NCBI GenBank assembly: GCA_002710685.1
Contig: PALD01000080.1
Location: 124,001 to 188,000, forward strand
Direction: 5' to 3'
Source of the DNA: Cytophagaceae bacterium
GTDB taxonomy: Bacteria > Bacteroidota > Bacteroidia > Flavobacteriales > Flavobacteriaceae
DNA: 64,000 nucleotides
The position numbers and the translations under genes are program-made. Below are positions 27,054 through 34,972 of this stretch, piece after piece. The notes beneath the pieces were generated by a model. The model saw nothing but the letters and a program-made list of their open reading frames with translations. It was not told the origin of the DNA and ran no database searches. Every line of letters starts with the position of its first letter. Position 1 is the stretch's first letter.

Positions 27054-28484
27054 CTATTCTACGAACATTTCATTTTTAAACCCGATCAAATACAGTTTTT
27101 GCTGGGCGCGTGTCACTGCCGTGTACAGCCATCTTAAATAGTCCCTGTCCATACCATTGGGCAACCAGGGCTGCTCAACAAAGATAACGGGCCACTGCCC
27201 CCCCTGTGATTTATGGCAGGTTATGGCATAAGAAAACTTGACCTGCAATGCGTTGAAGTACTTATTCTCCTTGACCTTGAGAAACTTTCTGTATTTTGAA
27301 CGCTCCTCGGCATAATCCTTCATCACTTCTTGATATAATCTATTTGAATCTTCATAGGGCAATGATGGGGTTTCTGAGGTGAGGGTGTCGAGCAAGATGA
27401 CGGTTTCAAAGGGTTTCATCTTGGGATAATCTGCCATTCTTACCTTTACTTCTGCAAAGTGAAAACCATAAAGGTCTTTAAAGGCAAAAATCTCGAGTAC
27501 TTCAATAATATCCCCGTTAGCGATGAATCCCGCGTCGCTTTTGGCATCTAGCCAAAAATAATTATTCTTCACCACCATAAGGTAGTCCCCGGGGCTCAAC
27601 TCTTCTTCCCTAAACATGATGCGCGACCTTATCTGTTGGTTGTAAAGATTTGCCCGTTTGTTAGACCGTACGATGATTGCCGTGCCCTCATTGCCATGCT
27701 CACGATAAGAATCGTCAAGGGCTTCCAGGATTTCGTGTCCGTCTATCAACCGTATGAGGTCATCTTGGCCATTGAGATCAAACCTGAAGTCATCATACAT
27801 CTCATCGTTCATAAACTCGCGTATACGCGTGGCATTTGACAATATGCCACTGGTTTCTGCCTGGCGCATGACCTCATCAAGTTCTATGGTTGTCACTTCT
27901 TTATTGTAATCCATGCGCAGCTTGCTTGCATCAAGTGCTGGGCTTATATCAAGCTTGACCGGTGGCAACTGGGCGTTATCGCCTATGAGCAGCAACTTAC
28001 AATTGTGGCCGCTGTAAACGTAGTGCATAAGGTCATCTAGGAGCGAGCCGTTTTCAAATAGTTTTGACTCTGTGGTATTGTCTGAGATCATGGAAGCCTC
28101 ATCAACTATAAAAAGGGTGTTTCTGTGCTTGTTTTTTTGTAAGGTGAACGAGATCTTGCCCCCGCCCTCGCTCTTGGGATAGTATATTTTTCTATGTATG
28201 GTGTGGGCTTCTTTTTCTGTATAATTACTTATTACCTTTGCCGCTCGACCCGTGGGGGCAAGCTGCACGGCCTTCATTTTTACATGCCATAGGCTTTTTA
28301 CAACACTTCTTATGATAGTGGTTTTTCCTGTACCGGCATATCCCTTGAGCAAAAAGATATTGTTATCATTCTCATTAAGAACAAACTGGCTCAATTGTTG
28401 TAATAATATGTCCTGTTTTTGAGTAGGTGCAAAAGGAAAGTTTGTTTTGAGTATTTTATAAAATCCTGAGGGATCGAGGGTCAT
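27054..28484 (-). CDS. RecD-like SF1B ATP-dependent DNA helicase
   Basis: A 476-aa single-subunit helicase of the RecD/Dda/TraA-like group. It has Walker A GYAGTGKTTII near residues 48-58, Walker B FIVDEASMIS, a beta-hairpin region, and a UvrD-type C-terminal motif (CHKSQGGQW and YTAVTRAQQKLYLIGF). RecBC subunits are not in this window. The compact length (476 aa) and lack of extra domains suggest a solitary Dda-like helicase. Its cellular role is not shown by the context. Confidence 0.84.
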   Translation of the reverse strand: MTLDPSGFYKILKTNFPFAPTQKQDILLQQLSQFVLNENDNNIFLLKGYAGTGKTTIIRSVVKSLWHVKMKAVQLAPTGRAAKVISNYTEKEAHTIHRKIYYPKSEGGGKISFTLQKNKHRNTLFIVDEASMISDNTTESKLFENGSLLDDLMHYVYSGHNCKLLLIGDNAQLPPVKLDISPALDASKLRMDYNKEVTTIELDEVMRQAETSGILSNATRIREFMNDEMYDDFRFDLNGQDDLIRLIDGHEILEALDDSYREHGNEGTAIIVRSNKRANLYNQQIRSRIMFREEELSPGDYLMVVKNNYFWLDAKSDAGFIANGDIIEVLEIFAFKDLYGFHFAEVKVRMADYPKMKPFETVILLDTLTSETPSLPYEDSNRLYQEVMKDYAEERSKYRKFLKVKENKYFNALQVKFSYAITCHKSQGGQWPVIFVEQPWLPNGMDRDYLRWLYTAVTRAQQKLYLIGFKNEMFVE

Positions 28485-28557
28485 AGAATTGTTTTAGTGA
28501 GCTTTAAATATAGATACGAAATTTAGGGCTTATACTTTACCCATTGAAAAAAAATTG

Positions 28558-28565
28558 TAGATTTG
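28558..28565 (+). promoter_or_regulatory. Candidate -7 promoter box
   Basis: TAGATTTG matches TAnnTTTG perfectly and lies 37 nt before the ATG at 28603. I see no TTG at the proper -33 spacing. Confidence 0.35.
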
Positions 28566-28602
28566 CCTATAACCATTACTAACATTTAAAACCGGTTTTC
28601 TA

Positions 28603-29256
28603 ATGAAATACGTCATTCAGATCGTTCTTTGGGTTGTCATTGCCTTCTTGGGTTATCTTCTTTTTAACTCAGTTTACAGTGAAGTAAAATTTGACGACCT
28701 TAAGGAAGTACGCTATGCAAAAGCTATTGATAAACTTATAGACATACGCCATGCTCAACTTGCGCACAAGCAGGTAACGGGCAAGTTTGCAAAGAATTTT
28801 GAAGATCTAGAAAAATTTATCGATACTGCACAGCTTGTACTTACACAGCGTAGGGACACCACGATACTTGATGAGGAAATGACAAAAAGATACCGTGTTG
28901 ACCAGTATAAAGAAATCATTATTACAGATACCCTGGGATATAAAGCAGTAAAAGATTCCCTTTTTAAAGGCAGCGACCGTTATAGGGAATTAGGATACGT
29001 GCTCATCCAGGGCAAAGAAGTTCCTTTTGAGATGGATGCTGGAACAGTGCAAAAAAGCGATATCCCCATCCCGGTATTTGAAGCCCGTATCTCTAAAGAT
29101 GCATTGCTATATGACCAGCCCAAAGATTATGTAAGCAAGGAAAAGCAAGTAGTATCAGTAGATGGTGTTAACGGTGCATACATCACTGTAGGATCCATGA
29201 CCGATATCAAGACGGCAGGTAACTGGCCAGACAGTTACGGCAAAAGTGATGAGTAG
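28603..29256 (+). CDS. Conserved flavobacterial membrane-anchored protein of unknown function
   Basis: A 217-aa protein with one N-terminal transmembrane helix (about residues 4-24) and a mixed alpha/beta soluble part probably facing the periplasm (an N-terminal anchor may also be an uncleaved signal). The soluble part is rich in charged residues. RYAKAIDKLIDIRHAQLAHKQV recalls the start of pilin-like domains, but this is weak. It overlaps the DUF3822 gene by 8 nt, and they form an operon with rsmD. I do not recognise the family. Confidence 0.68.
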   Translation: MKYVIQIVLWVVIAFLGYLLFNSVYSEVKFDDLKEVRYAKAIDKLIDIRHAQLAHKQVTGKFAKNFEDLEKFIDTAQLVLTQRRDTTILDEEMTKRYRVDQYKEIIITDTLGYKAVKDSLFKGSDRYRELGYVLIQGKEVPFEMDAGTVQKSDIPIPVFEARISKDALLYDQPKDYVSKEKQVVSVDGVNGAYITVGSMTDIKTAGNWPDSYGKSDE

Positions 29257-30028
29257 TATTAAGGAAGTAGATGCTAACTATAACATATTATCCATCCAGG
29301 TTAGCCTGGATGGATTTTCTTTTTTGGTTAAAAATGAACTGAGCCAGGAAACCGTCTTTATCCATAATATAGGCTTACCGCAACAGGCATCGCCACAAAT
29401 TGCCCTGGTAAAACTGGAGCAGTGCTTTAAAGATGTGGTTGAACTGCAACAGAAGTTCAAGAAAGTCACCGTGGTCTATAGTAACGAGCTATATACATTG
29501 GTGCCGGCGGCACTCTTTGACAAGGACAAGCTTACAGATTATTTAAAATACAGCATAAAACTGCTCAAGGATGATTTTATAGTGTATGATGAGATAAGCC
29601 AGTTTGACCTGATAAACGTCTATGTGCCATACGCAAACCTCAATAATTTTTTCTTTGACCGGTTTGGTTCTTTCACCTATTATCATGGCGTCACCCTCCT
29701 GTTGCAAAAGGTGCTGGGCCATAACTCAAACGGGGCCACACTGGCCGCATTGGCAAAAAAAACCTCCTTTGACCTGGTCATCACAAAAGGCAGCGACCTG
29801 CAGCTGGCAAATACCTTTGATTACCAGGCACCAGAAGATTTTGCATATCACATCCTTTTTTGCATAGAACAGCTTCAACTCGATCCAGAAAAAATCATGT
29901 TAAGGTTGTATGGTGCTATTGAGCCTGACGGCGAAATCTTTGACCTCCTGTACAAATACATCAGAAATGTGGAGCTTATTGTGGAGGAGACCCAAAACAG
30001 CCCCACCTTCTTACTTGAAAACACCTAG
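29249..30028 (+). CDS. DUF3822 family protein
   Basis: A 259-aa soluble protein, start ATG at 29249 (a GTG codon directly before it is also open). It has a two-part actin-like layout: L-IQVSLDGFSFLVKN near the N-terminus, then VVYSNELYTLVPAALFD and a C-terminal duplicate in which TFDYQAPEDFAYHILF matches the family. It lies between an unknown membrane protein and rsmD, an arrangement common in Bacteroidetes as far as I recall. The function is unknown. The overlap of 8 nt with the upstream gene suggests co-translation. Confidence 0.82.
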   Translation: MSSIKEVDANYNILSIQVSLDGFSFLVKNELSQETVFIHNIGLPQQASPQIALVKLEQCFKDVVELQQKFKKVTVVYSNELYTLVPAALFDKDKLTDYLKYSIKLLKDDFIVYDEISQFDLINVYVPYANLNNFFFDRFGSFTYYHGVTLLLQKVLGHNSNGATLAALAKKTSFDLVITKGSDLQLANTFDYQAPEDFAYHILFCIEQLQLDPEKIMLRLYGAIEPDGEIFDLLYKYIRNVELIVEETQNSPTFLLENT

Positions 30029-30031
30029 ACT

Positions 30032-30592
30032 TTGAGAATAATAAGTGGCACATATAAAGGCCGAAGGATTACGGCCCCAAAAAACCTTCCCGTAAGGCCC
30101 ACGACAGACATGGCCAAGGAAGCCCTCTTCAATATCTTGCGCAACCGCTATATGTTTTCAAGGCTTACCGTACTTGACCTATTTTCAGGTACTGGCAACA
30201 TCAGTTATGAATTTGCTTCGCGCGGAAGCAAAACCATTACTGCCGTAGATGGTAACTATAACTGTGTAAAATTTATCAACACCACGGCAGGGCACTTTGA
30301 TATGGACATCAACGCCTTTAAGAGTGATGTCTTCAAATACCTTGAGAGGGCATCTGGCGCACAATACGATATTGTTTTTGCAGATCCTCCCTACGACCTC
30401 TCAACAGAGCAGTTCAAGAAGATAGCCGAACTTGTCTTTGATAACAACCTCCTGGCTAAAAACGGTTCGCTCATCATAGAGCATGGCAGGGAAACGGATT
30501 TGTCAGACGGCAGGAATTTCAGGGAATTCCGCAGGTATGGCGGGAGTGTATTCAGTTTCTTTTCGCCGCAAGGCAATGATGAAGAAGAATAA
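30032..30592 (+). CDS. rsmD: 16S rRNA (guanine(966)-N(2))-methyltransferase
   Basis: A 186-aa SAM-dependent rRNA methyltransferase. Features are RIISGTYKGRRI, RPTTDMAKEALFNIL, the SAM motif LDLFSGTGNISYEFASRG, and the catalytic DPPY (FADPPYDL). It starts at TTG (30032, 4 nt after the DUF3822 stop); the TTG gives the family's usual MRIISG start. It is convergent with rnpB, whose transcript would end within the last codons of this gene. A dispersed hairpin lies inside the last codons (30561-30574). Confidence 0.94.
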   Translation: MRIISGTYKGRRITAPKNLPVRPTTDMAKEALFNILRNRYMFSRLTVLDLFSGTGNISYEFASRGSKTITAVDGNYNCVKFINTTAGHFDMDINAFKSDVFKYLERASGAQYDIVFADPPYDLSTEQFKKIAELVFDNNLLAKNGSLIIEHGRETDLSDGRNFREFRRYGGSVFSFFSPQGNDEEE

Positions 30593-30594
30593 AA

Positions 30595-30904
30595 AAGCAG
30601 GCCTATAAGCCGGGTTCTGTATCCGCCGGTGGCGAACCCCCATCATTTATCTAGGCCAGCAATTGCTCACTGGCTCGATCTGTCTACCCTGTGGCATCGC
30701 GCGGGAACGCTCAAGCGCCACTATACATGACATTGCACCGCATAGAGTTTACCTGATTTCACTACGGCATTACCCGTACATCCTTTCTGCTGCACTTGTC
30801 CTATCCGCCGGTGGCGGATGACGGCCGTTAGCCGCTATGCATCCCTATGGTGCCCGGACTTTCCTCTTTGGCTCACGCCAAAGCGACAGGGCGGCCTGCT
30901 CGCG
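30595..30904 (-). ncRNA. rnpB: RNase P RNA component, class A
   Basis: On the minus strand the conserved core GAGGAAAGTCCGGGC occurs near the 5' end and ACAGAACCCGGCTTATAGG near the 3' end. The ends pair as helix P1 (GCAGGCC/GGCCTGC). AGAAAGG-like and GTAAACTC segments occupy the expected middle positions. After P1 the RNA ends in a run of T (30596 side), a self-terminator reading into the end of rsmD. Helix P3 is an 18-nt hairpin (30866-30883) identical in form to the dispersed repeats. The ends are approximate. Confidence 0.95.
30866..30883 (-). repeat. Dispersed hairpin element inside rnpB (P3)
   Basis: On the minus strand CTTTGGC-GTGA-GCCAAAG, perfect arms with a GTGA (GNRA) loop. Confidence 0.6.
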
Positions 30905-31045
30905 CAAAAGTAGTCTATTTTAACGGTACCGTACCTAAGCAACAATCGTTGATTGTTGATAAATATGAATAAATATGAGCCGTGGGAAAGGCAAATGCGG
31001 CATGTATTTTTATCTTTGTCATCCAGTCATAACCGCAAGTATTCA

Positions 31046-32803
31046 ATGGAACATTTTGTAGTGTCAGCCCGTAAATACCGCCCGGCAACCTTTGAGGATG
31101 TCGTGGGCCAACAGGCCATTACAAACACGCTGGAAAATGCCATTGCCCATAATCATTTAGCGCAAGCTTTATTGTTCACTGGGCCCCGCGGTGTGGGCAA
31201 GACCACCTGTGCCCGTATCCTTGCAAAACGTATCAACGAGGAAGCCACGGGCAATGTAGATGAGGATTATGCATTCAATATTTTTGAACTGGATGCCGCT
31301 TCAAACAACTCTGTTGACGACATACGCAACCTCATTGACCAAGTGCGCATACCGCCGCAGGTGGGCAAGTACAAGGTGTACATCATTGACGAGGTGCACA
31401 TGCTGTCATCATCAGCATTTAACGCATTTCTCAAGACGCTTGAAGAGCCGCCCAAGCACGCAATCTTCATCCTGGCGACCACTGAAAAACATAAGATTTT
31501 ACCCACAATCCTATCGCGTTGTCAAATTTTTGACTTTAAGAGAATCACGGTAAAAGACATACGCGACCACCTTATGGTCATCGCGCAGCGCGAGGGCATA
31601 GCTGCTGATGAGGATGCCCTTCAAATCATTGCACAAAAGGCTGATGGCGCCCTGCGGGATGCGCTCTCGACCTTTGACCGTGTGGTAAGTTTTGCCGGGA
31701 GCACGCTTACGCGAAAAGCTGTCACGGAGAACCTCAACGTACTAGATTATGACACCTATTTTGAGGTTACCGACCGTGTGCTCAATAACGATATACCCGG
31801 CTTGCTGGTACAGTTCAATGAACTGCTGGCAAGGGGCTTTGATGGACATCATTTTATAGCAGGCCTGGCCTCCCACTTCAGGGACCTCATGGTCTGTAAA
31901 AATCCTGCGACCATACCGCTTCTAGAGGTGGGTGAGCAAACCAAGGCAAAATATAAGGAACAGGCACAAAATACTCCATTTGACCTCTTGCTCAAGGGTA
32001 TTGACATGGCAAATGATTGTGACCTCAAGTACAAGACCAGCCGCAATCCACGGCTTCTCGTTGAGCTTTGCCTGATGCAGGTTGCCTCTATCACTTTTGA
32101 TGGAGAAAAAAAAAATGATGGTCACTTCATAATCCCACCCTCCTATTTTAAGGTTGACCCAGAAAAACGCCAGGCACTTCTTGCGAGACAGGCCGAAGGA
32201 ACTAAGGAAAATCCCGTTCCTGAACCCTCAACTGTAACAGACCCTATTTTGGCGCAAGCCACATCAACCCAACCCACAACACAACTTGCCCAAAAAAGTG
32301 CCCCGCCCGAAGTCAAAAAGCCCATGCTCAAAATAGATGGCCCGCATGTTTCTGGCCTATCATTAAAGGGGCTGAAGAAGAAAAAGGAAATTCAGCAAAA
32401 AAAATCAGCGCAGGATGAACAGCATCTTAAGAACCTGCCCGCCGAAACATTTACTGAAATTGATATGCAGGCCGCATGGAAGGGATATATTGTAAAATTG
32501 CATGCCAAGGGCGAAAAGATACTTGCCTCAAACATGGAGACTGACACCCCTAGCCTTGATGGTAGCAAAATCTGTGTCGAGTTTCCCAATGAAACCATGA
32601 AAGTTGAGCTGGAACGCGCACAACATGGCCTGCTTGAATATCTTAAAAGAAAACTGAACAACCATACCATTGAACTTCAAATAACGGTGAACGAGGCTGC
32701 CGAAAGAAAATATGCCTACACTACCCGGGAAAAGTTTGAAAAACTGAAGGGATTGAACCCTGAGCTTGAATTATTGAGAAAAACCTTTGACCTAGATCTA
32801 TAA
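31046..32803 (+). CDS. dnaX: DNA polymerase III subunit gamma/tau
   Basis: Clamp-loader ATPase of 585 aa. It has Walker A GPRGVGKT (46-53), Walker B IIDEVHMLS near 115, sensor 1 LATTEKHKILPTILSRC and sensor 2 DGALRDALS. I start at the ATG at 31046 (MEHFVVSARKYRP), the conserved N-terminus, not an upstream in-frame ATG. There is no Cys zinc module between Walker A and B. A run of ten A (32106-32115, codons 354-357) lies just after domain III and could allow a short gamma form. The C-terminal tau half is charged and Pro-rich before a final helical domain. It is 3 nt from miaE. Confidence 0.95.
   Translation: MEHFVVSARKYRPATFEDVVGQQAITNTLENAIAHNHLAQALLFTGPRGVGKTTCARILAKRINEEATGNVDEDYAFNIFELDAASNNSVDDIRNLIDQVRIPPQVGKYKVYIIDEVHMLSSSAFNAFLKTLEEPPKHAIFILATTEKHKILPTILSRCQIFDFKRITVKDIRDHLMVIAQREGIAADEDALQIIAQKADGALRDALSTFDRVVSFAGSTLTRKAVTENLNVLDYDTYFEVTDRVLNNDIPGLLVQFNELLARGFDGHHFIAGLASHFRDLMVCKNPATIPLLEVGEQTKAKYKEQAQNTPFDLLLKGIDMANDCDLKYKTSRNPRLLVELCLMQVASITFDGEKKNDGHFIIPPSYFKVDPEKRQALLARQAEGTKENPVPEPSTVTDPILAQATSTQPTTQLAQKSAPPEVKKPMLKIDGPHVSGLSLKGLKKKKEIQQKKSAQDEQHLKNLPAETFTEIDMQAAWKGYIVKLHAKGEKILASNMETDTPSLDGSKICVEFPNETMKVELERAQHGLLEYLKRKLNNHTIELQITVNEAAERKYAYTTREKFEKLKGLNPELELLRKTFDLDL
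32106..32115 (+). other. A10 homopolymer, candidate slippage/frameshift site in dnaX
   Basis: Ten consecutive A in dnaX. One extra A or a -1 ribosomal shift gives AAA then TGA, ending the protein at about 357 aa. One A fewer or a +1 shift ends after eight codons, at about 361 aa. Both would leave only domains I-III. No stimulatory Shine-Dalgarno or stem-loop is obvious. Confidence 0.5.
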
Positions 32804-32806
32804 ATT

Positions 32807-33391
32807 ATGTTAGGACTGAAACTTCCCACAGATCCACGGTGGGTAAACATTGTAGAAAAAAACATTGATGAAATACTCACTGATCACGCCTTTTGTGAAC
32901 AGAAGGCCGCATCTACTGCAATCTCCTTGATAGTCACCTTTCCTGAATATTCTGAACTTGTGCAGGAAATGGTCAAGCTGGTCAAGGAAGAGATAAGCCA
33001 CTTCAAGATGGTACATGACCGTATCTTGGCCCGTGGACAGGTCCTGGGGCGCGAGCGCAAGGATGAATATGTGGGCAAACTGCGTAAATTTTTTCAAAAA
33101 GGAGGTAACCGCAACACGCAACTGGTCCATAGGTTATTATATGCGGCCCTTATCGAGGCCAGGAGCTGCGAGCGTTTTAGGCTGCTTTCTCAAGAACTGG
33201 AAGATGAGGACCTCAAGAAGTTTTACCATGACCTGATGGTAAGTGAAGCTAATCATTATACCATGTTTTTACGCTTTGCGCGAAAATATGGGGACAGCGT
33301 TGAAGAGGTCAATAAAAAATGGGATGAGCTTCTTGAATTTGAGGCCGTGATCATGAAAGACCTAGGTAAACAGGAAACCATACATGGTTAA
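32807..33391 (+). CDS. miaE: tRNA-(ms2io6A)-hydroxylase
   Basis: A 194-aa di-iron enzyme of the ferritin-like fold that hydroxylates the isopentenyl group of ms2i6A37 in tRNA. Metal-ligand signals are the E in FCEQKAAST, the EEISHF pair, E in ALIEARSCERF, and the EANHY motif near the C-terminus. It is 3 nt downstream of dnaX and probably cotranscribed with it. miaA and miaB are not in this window. The length and motif order match MiaE. Confidence 0.92.
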   Translation: MLGLKLPTDPRWVNIVEKNIDEILTDHAFCEQKAASTAISLIVTFPEYSELVQEMVKLVKEEISHFKMVHDRILARGQVLGRERKDEYVGKLRKFFQKGGNRNTQLVHRLLYAALIEARSCERFRLLSQELEDEDLKKFYHDLMVSEANHYTMFLRFARKYGDSVEEVNKKWDELLEFEAVIMKDLGKQETIHG

Positions 33392-33397
33392 ATAAAA

Positions 33398-33425
33398 AAA
33401 ATCCGGCCTTCGCCGGATTTTTTAA
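33398..33425 (+). terminator. Intrinsic terminator after miaE
   Basis: Arms AATCCGGC/GCCGGATT with a CTTC loop and T6. It lies between convergent miaE and the barrel gene and could also act on the minus strand (A-rich side). Confidence 0.85.
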
Positions 33426-33443
33426 TTTATTAAGCGCGGTATA

Positions 33444-34004
33444 TCATAACCTATATCCCACCATTAACTGGAAATAGCTGTTTTTTCCTTCTACTTGATT
33501 GCCATTGTACCTAAATCCTTCTTCAAAGATATCCCTGAATCCCATGGAGTACCTTACTTCTCCAAAGAGGGCATCAGTAAAGTTCATGCCCACGCCCAGC
33601 AATCCTGAATAATCAAAGTTCTTGTAAGCTTCATTATTGAATGAGTTCCATACACCTATACCAACCTGGGGACCAAGGTTTGCATAAAAATTACCAAAAT
33701 CAGCCCTTAGCAATAAAGGTACCTGCAGATAATCAAGTTCTTCCCTCTGGTTTACGGGGTTGTCGCCAGAGTCTGGCTTAACGCCTTGTCCTGAGTACAA
33801 AAATTCTGGCTGGAAGCTAAAATTGCCACCTACGGGGATTGTGGCAAAGAATCCAGCTGCAGCACCCACTCTACTTGAAGCATCGTCAAAAACGTCGCCG
33901 CTTAGGCTGGAGACATTAATACCTGCCTTGACACCATATCTGGTTTTTTGGGCAGAGAGACTACAAGCTGACAGCAGGACTGCAATGAGTAAAAATTTCT
34001 TCAT
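33444..34004 (-). CDS. Outer-membrane beta-barrel protein (PorT-like)
   Basis: A 186-aa protein with a signal peptide (MKKFLLIAVLLSACSLSAQ). The mature chain alternates aromatic strands (YGVKAGINVSSLSG, FSFQPEFLYSGQGV, YFQLMVGYRL) and ends in a terminal aromatic/leucine, as an eight-stranded barrel (OMP_b-brl_2 type). It is common in Bacteroidetes. The function is unknown. It is monocistronic, with a terminator shared with the convergent miaE. The signal sequence has no lipobox despite the cysteine. Confidence 0.86.
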   Translation of the reverse strand: MKKFLLIAVLLSACSLSAQKTRYGVKAGINVSSLSGDVFDDASSRVGAAAGFFATIPVGGNFSFQPEFLYSGQGVKPDSGDNPVNQREELDYLQVPLLLRADFGNFYANLGPQVGIGVWNSFNNEAYKNFDYSGLLGVGMNFTDALFGEVRYSMGFRDIFEEGFRYNGNQVEGKNSYFQLMVGYRL

Positions 34005-34063
34005 GGTTTGAAATATTTAGGTAAGCATATTAGGTTAAAAGTCAACACAATATTAATATAATT

Positions 34064-34972
34064 TTATTTTTCGGCCGTAAAATATCGCATTTTATCGTTG
34101 TAAAGCGATTTAATTATGCCATCTGCGAGACCTATCTTAGGTACATAGATATTCTTTGCCCTACTCCACTTCATCGCAGACAGGTATATCCTTGTCGCCG
34201 GGATGATAACATCTGCCCTATCATCATTGAGTTCCAGTTCTATGACCCGCTCTTCATAATTATATGCCTGGATGTATTCATAAAATGAAACGAGATAGAA
34301 ATATGTGAGGGGTTTTCCGGGTTTTTTTCCGCTTAGCTTGAATATCTTATTGATATTGCCGCCAGAGCCTATGAGGTGGATCCTGCTGTATCCCTTGCAT
34401 ATCATCTTTATCCATTCTTCAGCCTCTTTCCATTCTGTATGGCTAACCAGTCCTTCAAGCAACCGGACGGTTCCCAGCTTAAATGACCTGGAATTTACGA
34501 CCTTGCCATCACTATACAGTGTGAACTCGGTACTACCTCCACCTACATCCACATATAGATAGGTGTTTTCATTTTGAATAAGTGATTCAAGGTCTGTATT
34601 TGCAATTATCGTGGCCTCATCATTACCATCAATGATATCTATCTTAACACCGGTCTTCTTTTTAATTTCGGCGGCGACCTCATGACCATTGTCTGCCTCA
34701 CGCATCGCCGATGTTGCACATGCCCTGTAATCAATAACTTTATGTGCATTCATCAAGAGCTTGAAGGCTTTCATGGTATCGACCATGCGGTCCAGGTTTT
34801 CAGGAGAGATCCTCTTTTGCCCAAAAACATCCGCTCCCAATCTTATAGGCACCCGCACCAGCGCGTTTTTTCTAAACAGGGTTTCCTTGCCCTCCCGTTC
34901 AATAACATTTGCAACAAGAAGCCTGATTGCATTTGAACCTATGTCTATGGCTGCAAATTTTTGAATTTTCAT
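34064..34972 (-). CDS. ppx: Exopolyphosphatase / guanosine pentaphosphate phosphatase family (Ppx/GppA)
   Basis: A 302-aa actin-like ASKHA phosphatase. It has the phosphate-1 motif AAIDIGSNAIRLLVA near residues 7-21, TSAMREADNG, and YVDVGGGSTEFT near residue 140. The chain stops after the ASKHA core, so it lacks the C-terminal HD-like domain of long Ppx enzymes. It overlaps ppk1 by 4 nt (ATGA), so the two are translationally coupled and act on the same polymer. The last few codons form half of a TTTTCGGCC hairpin. Confidence 0.92.
   Translation of the reverse strand: MKIQKFAAIDIGSNAIRLLVANVIEREGKETLFRKNALVRVPIRLGADVFGQKRISPENLDRMVDTMKAFKLLMNAHKVIDYRACATSAMREADNGHEVAAEIKKKTGVKIDIIDGNDEATIIANTDLESLIQNENTYLYVDVGGGSTEFTLYSDGKVVNSRSFKLGTVRLLEGLVSHTEWKEAEEWIKMICKGYSRIHLIGSGGNINKIFKLSGKKPGKPLTYFYLVSFYEYIQAYNYEERVIELELNDDRADVIIPATRIYLSAMKWSRAKNIYVPKIGLADGIIKSLYNDKMRYFTAEK

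Noticed and set aside
30953..31045. Upstream ATG for dnaX giving a 31-residue N-terminal extension
   Set aside because: The conserved DnaX start is MEHFVVSARKYRP at 31046, and the extension is unlike DnaX.
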